DNA of 64,000 nt from Prochlorococcus sp. AG-347-J22 (GCA_003279005.1 QCBY01000002.1:1-64000), one strand, 5' to 3'. Counted from the stretch's first letter, positions 50,170-61,785 are shown. Translations and numbers: made by a program. Notes: generated by a model not told the origin, from the sequence alone.

Positions 50170-51786
50170 TTGGAATTAATTTCAAAAAAATCGATATTGA
50201 TTATTGCTCCAAGCTTGATAGCAGAATCTTTATCGCTTAAGTTAACATCACTAGACCAAAATTTAGACATTAATTTTAATAATGGAACGGGTGATAAAAT
50301 TCCAGATTTAGTTATATGGAATGTTCTTAATTTCCAATCAGAAGATCTTATTAGGTTAGAATTATTAAAATTAAGAGAAAGATATGATGAGTCAAAGTTT
50401 CTTATAATTCTGTCTGGCGAACTTGTTTATGAAGCAAATACCCCTCCATCTTTAAATGCTGAAGGTTTTCTTTTAAACCCTAGTCCAGAAAAAGTTCTTG
50501 AATCTATTGATACCATTTTAAATGGAGGAAGGGTATTTGATATTGAAAATAGTTCTAAGGTTCAAATAAAAAAAGATAAGTCTCTCTCTTTTAGTCAAAA
50601 AATTCTAACTTCAGGTCTTAAACAAATTGATTCTGAAATAAACTATATATTCAAATATGTCAACTCTGATTCAACTCCAGAATTTTATAAATTCATTTTA
50701 AAAGGAAGATTAAGAGAACTTATTACTGCAAAATCTTTTCTAATTTTCTTATGGGGTAATTCACTAGAACTTTATACTGAGGCAGTTTACACTGACAATA
50801 AAATTAATCTTGAAAACAAGAGCACTGTATTCATTAAAGATAAAAACACTACAGAAATATGGAACTTAATTTTAGATAGACTAAAAGAAAGGTATAGCTC
50901 AACTAACTTACAGGTTGAATTTAATAATTCATCAATAATTCTCTCTGGGATAAAAAAAGAATTCATTTCACGCCTAATTTGCAAAATGTTAGATGAGTTA
51001 GATAATTTAGTAAAAAATATTAAGGAAAACTATAAAGAGAAAGATTTTAAAGATGATTTAAATTCTCTCATAAAAGAGCTTAAAGTTAATACAATTTCAA
51101 ATATCACAGACAGCTATTTTCGATTAAAAAAAGGAAGCGAATCTATTTCAATAAATGATTTTATTTACAGTGAGGTAAGTTGCGAAGAGATAGATAGAGA
51201 ATCACATGAATCAATAATGTTTATTGAGCCAATTATTAAAAATGAAGCTCTTGACTATGATGGGAAATTACTCCCTCTATATGAAACAGAATCGTTTTTG
51301 ATCCTTGAAAATATAATTTCAAATTGGATAATAAGAAACTGTAATTTATTAGCTTCTGAAATCTTTAATATTTGTTCCTCTTGGCCCGAATTAAGGACTG
51401 TACTTATAAATCCTGAATTACAATCGACAAGAAATTTTGAAAGATTTAGAAATAATATTAATAACTACAATCGCTGGCATGACTATATTTATAAGCCTAT
51501 CTACTTGTATGAGAGTAAACGAGAATATATTGATATTATCGATAAAAAATTTACTCGTTACTTTAAAAATGAAAATAGGGAGAAAGAATTAGAGAATCTC
51601 GAATGGCTACAGAAACAAGTTACATTGTTAGTTGAGATAAGAGATGCCGTAGCACCGCAGTTAGAAGTTGCGGTAAAATATATCGGTAATCTTTTCGTAA
51701 CTTTCCTTACAAAGGTCGTTGGCAAAGCTATTGGATTAGTGGGGAAAGGAATCCTTCAAGGATTAGGAAGATCAAATTCAAAGTAA
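50170..51786 (+). CDS. DUF3685-family cyanobacterial protein (TTG start)
   Basis: Large protein with receiver-like N-terminal fold and conserved C-terminus WLQKQVTLLVEIRDAVAPQLEVAVKYIGNLFVTFLTKVVGKAIGLVGKGILQGLGR. Confidence 0.65.
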   Translation: MELISKKSILIIAPSLIAESLSLKLTSLDQNLDINFNNGTGDKIPDLVIWNVLNFQSEDLIRLELLKLRERYDESKFLIILSGELVYEANTPPSLNAEGFLLNPSPEKVLESIDTILNGGRVFDIENSSKVQIKKDKSLSFSQKILTSGLKQIDSEINYIFKYVNSDSTPEFYKFILKGRLRELITAKSFLIFLWGNSLELYTEAVYTDNKINLENKSTVFIKDKNTTEIWNLILDRLKERYSSTNLQVEFNNSSIILSGIKKEFISRLICKMLDELDNLVKNIKENYKEKDFKDDLNSLIKELKVNTISNITDSYFRLKKGSESISINDFIYSEVSCEEIDRESHESIMFIEPIIKNEALDYDGKLLPLYETESFLILENIISNWIIRNCNLLASEIFNICSSWPELRTVLINPELQSTRNFERFRNNINNYNRWHDYIYKPIYLYESKREYIDIIDKKFTRYFKNENREKELENLEWLQKQVTLLVEIRDAVAPQLEVAVKYIGNLFVTFLTKVVGKAIGLVGKGILQGLGRSNSK

Positions 51787-51800
51787 GTTTTTAAACTTTA

Positions 51801-52355
51801 ATGAAAATAATTCAATGGGTCCTAATAGCATTAATTTTCTTAAGTTCATATAAAGCAAATGCCTATAGAGATTCTAATAGTTACGATGGCAACATCTTTC
51901 CTATATATGCAGGTAATGGGGCTATAGTTCCTCCCCAGACAACTCTTCAGGAATCATTAAAAAATAAAAGAGTCGCAGTTTTATTTTTTTATCTTGACGA
52001 TAGCTCAGACAGTAAAGCTATGGCGCCGATAATATCTGGTTTAGATTTGATATGGAGAAATAATATAGATATCATTGCTCTAACTACCGATGAATTACAA
52101 AATAAAGAAAAGTCTGATCTCAGAAATGAACCTAATTACTATTGGAACGGTTTAATTCCACAAACAATCATTTTAAACACTGATGGTGAAATTAAATATG
52201 ATCAAAATGGAATTATTAATATCGATGAATTAAATAAAGTTATAGGAGAGTTAAAAGGAATTGATATAAATGATACGGAATTTTCTGTAGAAAGTTTTAA
52301 TGAATACAACAGTATCATTTCTGAAAAAAAAGATAAAAACAAAAAAATTAATTAA
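51801..52355 (+). CDS. thioredoxin-fold exported/thylakoid protein without CxxC
   Basis: Signal-like N-terminus, RVAVLFFYLDDSSDSKAMAPIISGLDLIWRNNIDIIAL...IPQTIILNTDGEI. Confidence 0.65.
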   Translation: MKIIQWVLIALIFLSSYKANAYRDSNSYDGNIFPIYAGNGAIVPPQTTLQESLKNKRVAVLFFYLDDSSDSKAMAPIISGLDLIWRNNIDIIALTTDELQNKEKSDLRNEPNYYWNGLIPQTIILNTDGEIKYDQNGIINIDELNKVIGELKGIDINDTEFSVESFNEYNSIISEKKDKNKKIN

Positions 52356-52363
52356 TTACAAAA

Positions 52364-53531
52364 ATGATATTAATAAATATCCTCTTAGTTCTTTTAATTT
52401 TTTTAATTATTTCTGATTTATATATTAAAAACTCACCCAAATCAAAGTTAAATCTTGTACCTATAAATTACAAAATCAAAAAAAAAAGATGGTTTCAACG
52501 AATTAATTATTGATTTAAAAATAACTAATACAAGTAAAACCAAAGAGACGATGGTATCAAATATAAATTTTGAATTAGATTTTTTTAAAAGTAAAGATAA
52601 CGAATATTGCAAAGATTTAAATTATCAAGAAGATATTTATATACACCATAATAATAAAATTAAGAATTTAAATAATTACTGGCCAACAACAATTATTAAG
52701 TCAAATTCAGAATTATTTGTAAGAATAATATATAAATTTAGCAATAATAACTTTAGAAAAAAAATAAAATATCTATGGTTAAAAGTATTTTGGGAGAACT
52801 ATGGGCATTTTGGTATTTCAAATAATAAGGATTGTTTGTTAATTAATTTAGATGGTCAAAAACAAAAACCTCCAGAAGTTTTTGAAATTCCTTTAAATAA
52901 TAAATATAAAGCTTTTGCTATTAAAACTGATTTACTTGGTTGCTTTGATAATCCAGTAAATACTGTGATTGAATACTGTAAAGGAATTGTAAAAGAAAAT
53001 GATATTCTAACAATCGGAGAGAGTCCCCTAGCGATTATGCAAAATAGATATATTTCCCCTCAAAATTTAGAATATAGTTTATTTTCGAAAGCTTTATGTT
53101 ATTTTTTTCACCCTACAAGCAGTCTCGCAACAGCCTGCGGCATGCAACTATTAATAAATAGAATCGGAGTCACAAGAATAGCCTTTGCACTATTTGTTGG
53201 AATTCTCTTCAAATTATTTGGTATTAAAGGTATGTTTTATAGGTTAACTGGTTCTGAATCGTCTCTCATTGATGATATAAGCGGTACAGTTCCACCTTAC
53301 GACAAGAGTATAGTTATGGGTCCTCTAAATGCGGATTTATTTTGTAAGGAGGTCTCGAGCTATCTGAATATAGATGTTGCTGTAGTCGATGTTAATGATC
53401 TTGGAGGTGTGAAAGTCTTAGCAAGTTCAAATAAAACAGTAAATAAAATACTCAAAAGAAACTTAATATCTAATCCGGCTGGCAATGGAGATGAAAAAAC
53501 CCCTATAGTATTAATAAGAGAAAAAAAGTAA
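52364..53531 (+). CDS. CofE-like (F420-0:gamma-glutamyl ligase domain) protein, apparently frameshifted at an A10 run
   Basis: Upstream frame from ATG 52364 (MILINILLVLLIFLIISDLYIKNSPKSKLNLVPINYKIKKK) meets frame 0 (DGFNELIIDLKITNTSKTKETMVSNIN...) at 52478-52487; track ORF begins at internal ATG 52551. Confidence 0.6.
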
Positions 53532-54587
53532 ATGAAAAAAGATACCTCTTATTCTTTTCAATCTAAAAAAGAAATGGAAGTATTTTTTAAAGAACTCCAT
53601 ATTAGACACATTAATCTTTTAATAGATATTAAAAATAAGCAATTGAATAATTGGTTTTTAAAGATGGCAATTATAAATACCTTTGATGACTTAAAAATTT
53701 TTTTAAATAATCTTAAGAAAAATAAAAATAAATGCATAATTGCTATATATGGAAACGAAATTATTGGTTATTTGAATATTTTTCCTTTAAACAAAAAAGA
53801 GACTTGCTTAAAAATATCTAAGCCCAAGTTGATTAACAATAAGTGTTCTTTAACAGATAAACAATTAACTTTAGGATTGATAAAAAAATCTATCTCAATA
53901 AAAGACATAAATACTTCAAGTTGGATAATTAACTCTGATATAAATAATGTTGACCTCATTTCAACCTCAAGAGAATTAGGCTTTCAACCGTTAGGAGAGA
54001 TAATCCTTTGGGATGGTTCTAATCTAAATAAATCCATAAAGCAAAATACCAATTCCTATGGATTAAGTAATGAATTCCAAAACATTAATAAACAAAATAT
54101 AGTAAAAATAGTGAATTTCATAAGATCAAATCAATCCCCCTTAATTAGAAATATTTTAGATTTTGATCAAGACGACATTCTTAAAAGAAATAACTCTAAA
54201 AGCGCTGCCTTAATTTATGAAAATTCAGTTTTATGTACAATTTTAAAAGATATAAATTATCAAAACGAAGATATATATACTTTAACTATAAGTAGATATT
54301 GGGATAAGAGATTCAATTTTAATTTAAAAGAATTTATAAAAAGATTTTTTGAAAAATCTCCTGTTTCATATTTAAAAACCTATAAAGAAAATACTCAATT
54401 AAATCTTTTTCTCGAAGAATGTAATCTCAAAGAAAAAAATCAAGAAATAATTCTTATCAGGAACACAATAGTTAAGAATGAAGCCAAACAAGTGAATATA
54501 ATAAATCAATCTTTGGAATCAATCTTTGAAAAATTAGGTCCACAAGGTGATCCATATCCATCTCCTTTTCCATTAAAAACCAAGTGA
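53532..54587 (+). CDS. hypothetical protein, possibly GNAT-like N-terminal fold
   Basis: [20 protein letters not shown] ... [15 protein letters not shown]; weak similarity by eye. Confidence 0.5.
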   Translation: MKKDTSYSFQSKKEMEVFFKELHIRHINLLIDIKNKQLNNWFLKMAIINTFDDLKIFLNNLKKNKNKCIIAIYGNEIIGYLNIFPLNKKETCLKISKPKLINNKCSLTDKQLTLGLIKKSISIKDINTSSWIINSDINNVDLISTSRELGFQPLGEIILWDGSNLNKSIKQNTNSYGLSNEFQNINKQNIVKIVNFIRSNQSPLIRNILDFDQDDILKRNNSKSAALIYENSVLCTILKDINYQNEDIYTLTISRYWDKRFNFNLKEFIKRFFEKSPVSYLKTYKENTQLNLFLEECNLKEKNQEIILIRNTIVKNEAKQVNIINQSLESIFEKLGPQGDPYPSPFPLKTK

Positions 54588-55045
54588 AATTTTGCAAACC
54601 CAAACCTAAGTCAATTTTGAGTTTGGATATAGGTACCAAAAGAATAGGATTAGCTTATTGTGATCCCCTCTGTATAACATCAAATATACTTCCAGCAGTA
54701 AAACGGTTTGAAAATAATCAAGAGATTAAAATCATTAGAAATTATATAAATGAATTAAATTTGACTGGGTTTATTGTGGGTATACCACTAGATGAGGAAT
54801 GTAAAATGACAACTCAAGCTATTGACTGTAAAAATTACGGTCAATTACTTTCAAATGAATTAAAGCTTCCATTTTCTTACGTCAACGAACATAGTTCAAC
54901 TTGGGAATCTTCAAATAGATTTGGAATAAAAAAAGATAAATCCGGATTGATTGATAGTTTTGCAGCAAAAATAATACTTGAACAATGGATCGAAGAAGGT
55001 CCTGAATTAGAAGAATTAGCTGGTAAACGTCAGATAAAATATTAG
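54584..55045 (+). CDS. yqgF: Holliday junction resolvase-like YqgF (GTG start)
   Basis: [32 protein letters not shown]. Confidence 0.85.
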   Translation: MKFCKPKPKSILSLDIGTKRIGLAYCDPLCITSNILPAVKRFENNQEIKIIRNYINELNLTGFIVGIPLDEECKMTTQAIDCKNYGQLLSNELKLPFSYVNEHSSTWESSNRFGIKKDKSGLIDSFAAKIILEQWIEEGPELEELAGKRQIKY

Positions 55046-55070
55046 TATTAAAGAGGATTGATAATTTTAA

Positions 55071-55607
55071 ATGAAAGAAACTAACTCAAATAATAATTAT
55101 GATGCGCAGACACTAATATTAATTGACTCAAATGGGAACGAACTATTTTGTTATCTTGAACAATTAATAAGTGTTGAAGGAAAAGAATATGCTTTATTAA
55201 CACCAGTTGATACTCCAGTAAGTCTTTTCAAGATAGATGAAAAAAATGAACCTGAACTAATTGAGAAAATAGATAAAAATGAACAAATACTTAAAAATGC
55301 TGAAGCGGTTCTTCAAGAACATGATTTAAGACTTATCAGATCAGCAGTAACATTAACAGTATCAGGAGAACTTGAAGAACCAATTTACGATGAATTAGAA
55401 GAAGATTACGTCGATGATGATAGTGAGAGTTATGAATTGCTTGTTAACTTTAATCTTTTTGATCAAGAATATGGCTTATATATTCCACTAGATCCTTTTT
55501 TTATTGTGGGTAAATTAAATGACAAAGGTGCCTTATTAGTTGAAGATGATGAGTTCGATAAAATTCAACCTTTGATTGAAACTGAGCTTGAAAAAAGTAA
55601 TTCTTAA
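55071..55607 (+). CDS. DUF3727-family cyanobacterial protein
   Basis: LILIDSNGNELFCYLEQLISVEGKEYALLTPVDTPVSLFKI N-terminal pattern; acidic. Confidence 0.65.
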   Translation: MKETNSNNNYDAQTLILIDSNGNELFCYLEQLISVEGKEYALLTPVDTPVSLFKIDEKNEPELIEKIDKNEQILKNAEAVLQEHDLRLIRSAVTLTVSGELEEPIYDELEEDYVDDDSESYELLVNFNLFDQEYGLYIPLDPFFIVGKLNDKGALLVEDDEFDKIQPLIETELEKSNS

Positions 55608-55612
55608 AATAA

Positions 55613-56107
55613 ATGAGATCTATCCTAAAAGTCAATTGGGATTCAAAATTACCAATATATGCGATTTCTCAATCTGAGTTACAAAAAAAAGGCATTCATT
55701 CTTTATTACTAGACGTGGATGGAACTCTGGTAAATAGAAAGTCAAATATAATCCCAAAAGCTGTAAAAAATTGGATCAGAGAATCTAAAAAACTTTTCTC
55801 CTTGTATCTTATAAGTAATAATCCATCAAAAAAAAGGATCGCGAAAATAGCGAAAGAATTAAATTTAAAATACAAATACAATGCATCAAAACCAAGAAAA
55901 AATTTAACTTTGTCTGCCATCAAAGAAATTGGCAGTGAACCAAAGAATATAGCCATTATTGGTGACAGGATTTTTACAGATATTATTGTTGGGAATAGAT
56001 GTAATATAAAAACAATTTTAGTTAAGCGATTAAAGAGAGATGGCTTGCCTATAAAATTTAATTTAACTTTGACAATAGAAAAATTCATTTCTCATTTTGT
56101 AATATGA
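55613..56107 (+). CDS. YqeG-family HAD-IIIA phosphatase
   Basis: [38 protein letters not shown]. Confidence 0.88.
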   Translation: MRSILKVNWDSKLPIYAISQSELQKKGIHSLLLDVDGTLVNRKSNIIPKAVKNWIRESKKLFSLYLISNNPSKKRIAKIAKELNLKYKYNASKPRKNLTLSAIKEIGSEPKNIAIIGDRIFTDIIVGNRCNIKTILVKRLKRDGLPIKFNLTLTIEKFISHFVI

Positions 56108-57186
56108 AAACTTGGGTTATAAAAATTGGTACTAGTATTTTAAGAGGAACAGAGGGTACATCTACTGAAGAAGTTATTGAAACCCTTTGTAGATCCTTTA
56201 AAAATTTTCTTTCAAAAGGAAATAAATTAATTTTAGTCACTAGTGGAGCAGTTGGATTAGGTTGCCAAAAATTAAATATTAAAACTAGACCAAATGATTT
56301 AAGTACCCTTCAAGCTACTGCTGCAGTAGGCCAAGTTAATTTAATGACTTTGTACGATAAAGTATTCAATAAATTAGGTCACAATATCGCTCAAATTTTA
56401 ATCACGAAAGCTGATTTCAATTCACGAGAATCATTTAACAACGCTTCAAAAACTTTAAAAAAATTAATCGATTTGAATGTTATTCCAATAGTGAATGAAA
56501 ATGATACGGTAGCAAATGAAGAGCTAAAATATGGGGATAATGATACCCTCTCTGCCTTAGTAGCATTAGCTATTAATGCTAACAAGCTTATTTTATTAAC
56601 CGATATTGAAAATCTATACTCAAAAGATCCACGTAATAATAAAGATGCGCATCCTATTAAAGAGGTTCATAATAGTGAATTAAAAGAAATTAAAAATAAA
56701 AACATTCAAAACTCACATAATGAATGGGGAACTGGAGGAATTTCTACAAAACTAATTTCTGCAGAAATAGCAACAAAAGGAGGAGTTCAAGTCCAACTAG
56801 TAGATGGAACTAATAAAAGAAACTTAATTGAAATTTTTAATGATAATAAAATTGGAACTTTATTTTATCCAGTGGAAAAACCTATTGGGAACAAAAAAAG
56901 TTGGCTTTCACATGCAATTCACACAGTAGGGAAAATCACCTTAGATGATGGGGCTTCTTTTGCAATTAAAAAAAAAGGTGCCTCACTTTTAGCTGTGGGT
57001 GTAAAAAATGTAGAAGGAAACTTTACGGTTAATCAAGCAGTTAAAATCGTAAATACAAATGATAAAGAAGTTGCAAAAGGTTTAGTATCAATAAGTAGCG
57101 ACAAATTAAGAAGTATCCTAAATAATAAAGAAAATAACTATTCCTCGATAATTGTCGTACACAGAGATGTTCTTGCTCTCTCTTAG
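56104..57186 (+). CDS. proB: glutamate 5-kinase (with PUA domain)
   Basis: [33 protein letters not shown]-terminal PUA. Confidence 0.95.
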   Translation: MKTWVIKIGTSILRGTEGTSTEEVIETLCRSFKNFLSKGNKLILVTSGAVGLGCQKLNIKTRPNDLSTLQATAAVGQVNLMTLYDKVFNKLGHNIAQILITKADFNSRESFNNASKTLKKLIDLNVIPIVNENDTVANEELKYGDNDTLSALVALAINANKLILLTDIENLYSKDPRNNKDAHPIKEVHNSELKEIKNKNIQNSHNEWGTGGISTKLISAEIATKGGVQVQLVDGTNKRNLIEIFNDNKIGTLFYPVEKPIGNKKSWLSHAIHTVGKITLDDGASFAIKKKGASLLAVGVKNVEGNFTVNQAVKIVNTNDKEVAKGLVSISSDKLRSILNNKENNYSSIIVVHRDVLALS

Positions 57187-57206
57187 AAAATAATTTAAAC
57201 TGACAA

Positions 57207-58241
57207 ATGCTTTTAAGTGATTTAGTTGATCTAATAAAAAAAGGAAATTCAAATTTTATTAGTGCCAATATTTTTGAAAATTTAAATATAGATGATGCTG
57301 CCTCATTAGATGCTGCAGATAACCATCAAATATCTTTTTTAGAAGAAAAAAATATCCTTAAAGAAAAATTAGATCAAACTAAAGCTTCAGCAATAATAAC
57401 TTCAAACAACGATGAAATTGTTAGTGCCCTAAAAAAACTCAATATATCAAACATTATCGTTAAAAATCCTAGAATTGCATTTGCAGAAGTATTGGATTGC
57501 TTATATAAACCTATCAACTTTAAACCAGGAATTCACGCATCAGCCGTCATACACAAAACAGCAATAATTGGAGCAGATTGCCATATTGGACCTAATGTCT
57601 ATATTGGAGAAAATACTGTTATTGGTGAAAATAATCATATTTTTCCTGGAACATCAATTTTAGGAAATGTTCGAATAGGAGATAATAATTTAATCCATTC
57701 AAATTGTGTTATTTACGAAAATACTACTCTAAAAAATAATTGTGTAATTAATTCAAATTCTGTTATTGGTTCAGAAGGATTTGGTTTTATTCCTAAAGAT
57801 GGCAAATGGGTAAAGATGCCTCAAAAAGGTGGTGTGAAAATAATGAGTTTTGTAGAAATTGGAACAAATTGCTGTATTGATAGACCCGCAGTAGGGTTTA
57901 CATTTATTGACGAGGGAACAAAGTTGGATAATTTAATACAAATAGGTCATGGAGTTAAAATCGGTAAGAATTGCGCATTTGCAGCTCAGGTTGGTATTGC
58001 TGGAGGAGCAAAAATTGGAAATGGTGTTATTTTGGCGGGACAAGTAGGTGTAAACAATAGAGTAAAAGTTGGGAATAATGTCATAGCGAGTTCAAAATGT
58101 GGGATTCATTGCGACATTGAAGATGGCAGGGTAATTAGTGGTTTCCCAGCAATGGATAATAAATCATGGCTAAGGAGTTCAAGTATTTTTAAAAAATTAC
58201 CAGAATTGGCAAAAAAACTTAGACAATTAGACAAGCAATAA
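57207..58241 (+). CDS. lpxD: UDP-3-O-(3-hydroxymyristoyl)glucosamine N-acyltransferase
   Basis: Left-handed beta-helix hexapeptides, SNSVIGSEGFGFIPKDGKWVKMPQKGGVKI. Confidence 0.93.
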   Translation: MLLSDLVDLIKKGNSNFISANIFENLNIDDAASLDAADNHQISFLEEKNILKEKLDQTKASAIITSNNDEIVSALKKLNISNIIVKNPRIAFAEVLDCLYKPINFKPGIHASAVIHKTAIIGADCHIGPNVYIGENTVIGENNHIFPGTSILGNVRIGDNNLIHSNCVIYENTTLKNNCVINSNSVIGSEGFGFIPKDGKWVKMPQKGGVKIMSFVEIGTNCCIDRPAVGFTFIDEGTKLDNLIQIGHGVKIGKNCAFAAQVGIAGGAKIGNGVILAGQVGVNNRVKVGNNVIASSKCGIHCDIEDGRVISGFPAMDNKSWLRSSSIFKKLPELAKKLRQLDKQ

Positions 58242-58269
58242 TTTATTGTTCTATTAAACAGAAATTTAA

Positions 58270-59343
58270 ATGAAGAAATATAGGATTGTTTTATTGTCAG
58301 GAGACGGAATTGGACCAGAGATTTCAGAAGTTTCAAAAAAAATTTTAAAAAAGCTCTCAAAAAATCATAATTTCGATATTGAGATTACTGAAAAATTATT
58401 TGGAGGGATAGCTTATGAAAAATATGGTACTCCTGCTCCAGATGAGACACTAGATCAATGCAAAAAAAGTGATGCTGTACTTCTTGCATGTGTTGGAGAT
58501 ACTAAATATGACTCTCTTGCAAGAGAATTAAGACCAGAAAGTGGGTTACTCAAGTTAAGATCTGCCCTAAACCTTTTTGCAAATATCAGGCCTGTCAAAA
58601 TAAGAAAATCTCTCTTAGATGCAAGTACATTAAAAAAAGAAATCGTTGAGAATGTAGATCTTATTGTTGTAAGAGAATTAATAGGGGGTATTTATTTTGG
58701 AAAACCAAGAGGAAATATAACAAATACAAAAATTCCAAAAGCCTTTAATACAATGGTTTATGATTCAGCCGAAATAGTGAGAATAACTGAAATAGCAATA
58801 AAAATTGCTAACCAAAGAAATAAAAAAATATGTTCTGTTGATAAATCAAATGTTCTTGAGGTTAGTCAATTGTGGAGAGATACAGTTTTTAATATCACCT
58901 CAAAAGATAAAAATATATCTCTAAGCAATATGTACGTTGACAATGCAGCAATGCAATTAGTTAGAGATCCTAGTCAATTTGATGTTATTTTAACTAGTAA
59001 TTTATTTGGTGATATTTTAAGCGATTTAGCCGCAATGTTAACTGGTTCTATTGGTATGCTTCCATCTGCTTCTCTAAACAATAATGGCCCAGGAGTTTTT
59101 GAACCTGTTCATGGTTCGGCTCCTGATATAGCAGGTAAAAACATTGCAAATCCTATTGCTATGCTTTTATCCGCTTCGATGATGTTAAAAATTGGATTAA
59201 ATGAAGAAGAAGCCGCAGAAAATATAGAAAATGCTGTTGATAGAGTTTTATCAAACGGATTTAGAACAGCTGATTTAGCCGATGGGTTCTCTGAAGTTTT
59301 ATCTTGCAGTGAAATGGGAGATAAAATAATAGATGAAATTTAA
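58270..59343 (+). CDS. leuB: 3-isopropylmalate dehydrogenase
   Basis: VLLSGDGIGPEI, RELIGGIYFGKPRG, NLFGDILSDLAAMLTGSIGMLPSASL. Confidence 0.96.
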   Translation: MKKYRIVLLSGDGIGPEISEVSKKILKKLSKNHNFDIEITEKLFGGIAYEKYGTPAPDETLDQCKKSDAVLLACVGDTKYDSLARELRPESGLLKLRSALNLFANIRPVKIRKSLLDASTLKKEIVENVDLIVVRELIGGIYFGKPRGNITNTKIPKAFNTMVYDSAEIVRITEIAIKIANQRNKKICSVDKSNVLEVSQLWRDTVFNITSKDKNISLSNMYVDNAAMQLVRDPSQFDVILTSNLFGDILSDLAAMLTGSIGMLPSASLNNNGPGVFEPVHGSAPDIAGKNIANPIAMLLSASMMLKIGLNEEEAAENIENAVDRVLSNGFRTADLADGFSEVLSCSEMGDKIIDEI

Positions 59344-59431
59344 AAAAAAATTAAAAATTAAAAATTATCTTTAACTTGAACAAAAAGTTGGCATATGACC
59401 TGTCAGAATTATTAAATATTGTTTTAATTAA

Positions 59432-60331
59432 ATGTCTAAACGTCATCCAGTAGTTGCTGTAACAGGATCATCAGGAGCAGGAACAAGTACAGTAAAAAGA
59501 GCATTTGAGCATATTTTTGCAAGAGAAGATATAGTACCGGCTGTTGTAGAGGGTGATAGTTATCACAGGTTTGAGAGAATGCCTATGAAAAAGGCTATGG
59601 CTGAAGCACTTTCAAAAGGAGAAAATTTCTCTCACTTCGGTCCAGAAGCAAATCTTTTTGACAAATTAGAAGAACTTTTCAAAATTTATGGTGAAACAGG
59701 TGGAGGTAAAAAAAGATATTATCTTCACAGTCCTGAAGAAGCTCAGGAACATAATGCAAGACTTGGAACATCATTAGAGCCAGGCCAATTCACACCATGG
59801 GAAGATATCCCAAATGGAACAGATGTTCTTTTTTACGAAGGTTTACATGGTGGTGTTGAGGGAGAAGGATATAACGTTTCTTCCTATGCAGATTTGCTTG
59901 TTGGTGTTGTTCCGATTACAAACTTAGAGTGGATACAAAAAATCCATAGAGATAATGCGGAAAGAGGTTATTCAGCTGAAACTATAGTTGACACTATATT
60001 GAGAAGAATGCCTGATTATATAAATCATATTTGCCCACAATTTAGTAAAACAGATATAAATTTCCAGAGAATCCCAACTATTGATACCTCAAATCCTTTT
60101 ATATGTAGAAACATTCCCACACCGGATGAAAGTTTTGTCATAATACATTTCAGAAAAGGCGCAAGAGAAAAATGGGGAATTGATTTTCAATATCTCTTAG
60201 GTATGATTCATGATTCATTCATGTCTAGTCCAACTAGCATTGTTGTTAATGGGGGGAAAATGGGTTTTGCGATGGAATTAATTCTTACTCCAATCATCCA
60301 TAAGATGATAGAAGAAAAGAATCACTCATAA
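59432..60331 (+). CDS. prk: phosphoribulokinase, class I (proteobacterial) type
   Basis: HPVVAVTGSSGAGTSTVKRAFEHIF, VEGDSYHRFER, FYEGLHGGV, resembles E. coli PrkB-type proteins. Confidence 0.85.
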   Translation: MSKRHPVVAVTGSSGAGTSTVKRAFEHIFAREDIVPAVVEGDSYHRFERMPMKKAMAEALSKGENFSHFGPEANLFDKLEELFKIYGETGGGKKRYYLHSPEEAQEHNARLGTSLEPGQFTPWEDIPNGTDVLFYEGLHGGVEGEGYNVSSYADLLVGVVPITNLEWIQKIHRDNAERGYSAETIVDTILRRMPDYINHICPQFSKTDINFQRIPTIDTSNPFICRNIPTPDESFVIIHFRKGAREKWGIDFQYLLGMIHDSFMSSPTSIVVNGGKMGFAMELILTPIIHKMIEEKNHS

Positions 60332-60507
60332 AACTTTTAAACTTTTATCAGAGTCATAAATTAAGTTTATTACCTGAAATATTCTCATAAATAAGGGTTT
60401 TTTTAAAAAAGGCGACTTAATTCTTAGTTTTTTTTTTAAAATTTTTATATATTTTCCTTGATAAAAGTGCCTTATTTAGACTTAAATATAAAAAAAGAGA
60501 GAATATT

Positions 60508-61389
60508 GTGTCTTTAATCGACTGGTTTGCCGCAAGGCGAAAAGATCAATTTGTTGGGAAGGTTTCTCAAGATACTGATGAAGGAGATGGATTGTGGGTT
60601 AAATGTTCAGAATGTGGGCAAGTTGCTTATAGAAAAGATTTGATATCGAATTTCAATGTATGTAGTAATTGTAGTCATCATAATAGGATTAATAGCGATG
60701 AAAGAATAAATATAATTGCTGACAAAAATTCATTCGAAGAGTTTGATAGTTCTCTAAGTCCTACAGATCCTTTAGGTTTTAAAGATAGAAGATCATATGC
60801 TGATCGAATTAAAGAAAGTCAAGCAGGCACAGGTTTAAGAGATGGAGTCGTAACAGGTATCTGTTCTGTAAATTCAATGCCTTTAGCATTAGCAGTTATG
60901 GATTTTAGATTTATGGGAGGATCCATGGGTTCAGTAGTTGGTGAAAAAATTACAAGGATAATTGAGAAAGCAACTTTTGAAAATTATCCAATTCTTATTG
61001 TTTGCGCATCAGGAGGAGCAAGAATGCAAGAAGGCATGTTAAGTCTGATGCAAATGGCAAAAATATCTGGAGCACTAAAAAAACATAAAGAAAAAAATCT
61101 TCTTTATATGCCTTTATTAACTCATCCAACCACTGGGGGGGTAACAGCAAGTTTTGCAATGTTAGGTGATTTAATTTTGGCGGAACCTAAAGCTCTTATT
61201 GGATTTGCTGGAAGAAGGGTTATAGAACAAACATTAAGAGAAAAATTACCCGATAATTTTCAAACAGCTGAATATCTGCTTGATCATGGTTTTGTAGATG
61301 TAATTGTTAAGAGAAAAGATCTCAAGGATACTCTGACTAAAATTTTAAAAATTCATGGTGTAAAAGAACTTGAAAAATCAAATATATAA
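60508..61389 (+). CDS. accD: acetyl-CoA carboxylase carboxyltransferase subunit beta (GTG start)
   Basis: Zinc ribbon [32 protein letters not shown]; carboxyltransferase [19 protein letters not shown]. Confidence 0.96.
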   Translation: MSLIDWFAARRKDQFVGKVSQDTDEGDGLWVKCSECGQVAYRKDLISNFNVCSNCSHHNRINSDERINIIADKNSFEEFDSSLSPTDPLGFKDRRSYADRIKESQAGTGLRDGVVTGICSVNSMPLALAVMDFRFMGGSMGSVVGEKITRIIEKATFENYPILIVCASGGARMQEGMLSLMQMAKISGALKKHKEKNLLYMPLLTHPTTGGVTASFAMLGDLILAEPKALIGFAGRRVIEQTLREKLPDNFQTAEYLLDHGFVDVIVKRKDLKDTLTKILKIHGVKELEKSNI

Positions 61390-61390
61390 T

Positions 61391-61783
61391 ATGAGAATTA
61401 TTTCAAATTTCTTTTATTTTTCTTTAAGCCTTTTATTTTTTATTTTAAATTTTGCTCCATATTCTTATGGAATAGGAAATGTTGACTGGGTCCTACTAAA
61501 AGAGAATAATGAAGGGAAAGAATGGCTTGATAAAGGCAGTATTAAGCCTTTTCCAAATGGTGAAATAAGTGTTTTAACAAAGTTCTTTAAAAATCCAACT
61601 AATTCTGATGATGATGGAGAGTTATCCCTTTATGTAATGAGAATTAATTGCGATGATAAAAAGTTCAAAGATACTTCAATAAATGGAATACCTCAATTTA
61701 ATTCAAAATGGCAAACTTCTAATAATGATGAACTTATAGATGTTGTTATTGAAAATAGTTGTTCAGAATTTATTAATAGATAA
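61391..61783 (+). CDS. hypothetical exported protein
   Basis: Signal-like N-terminus MRIISNFFYFSLSLLFFILNFAPYSYG; start at 61391. Confidence 0.6.
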   Translation: MRIISNFFYFSLSLLFFILNFAPYSYGIGNVDWVLLKENNEGKEWLDKGSIKPFPNGEISVLTKFFKNPTNSDDDGELSLYVMRINCDDKKFKDTSINGIPQFNSKWQTSNNDELIDVVIENSCSEFINR

Positions 61784-61785
61784 GA

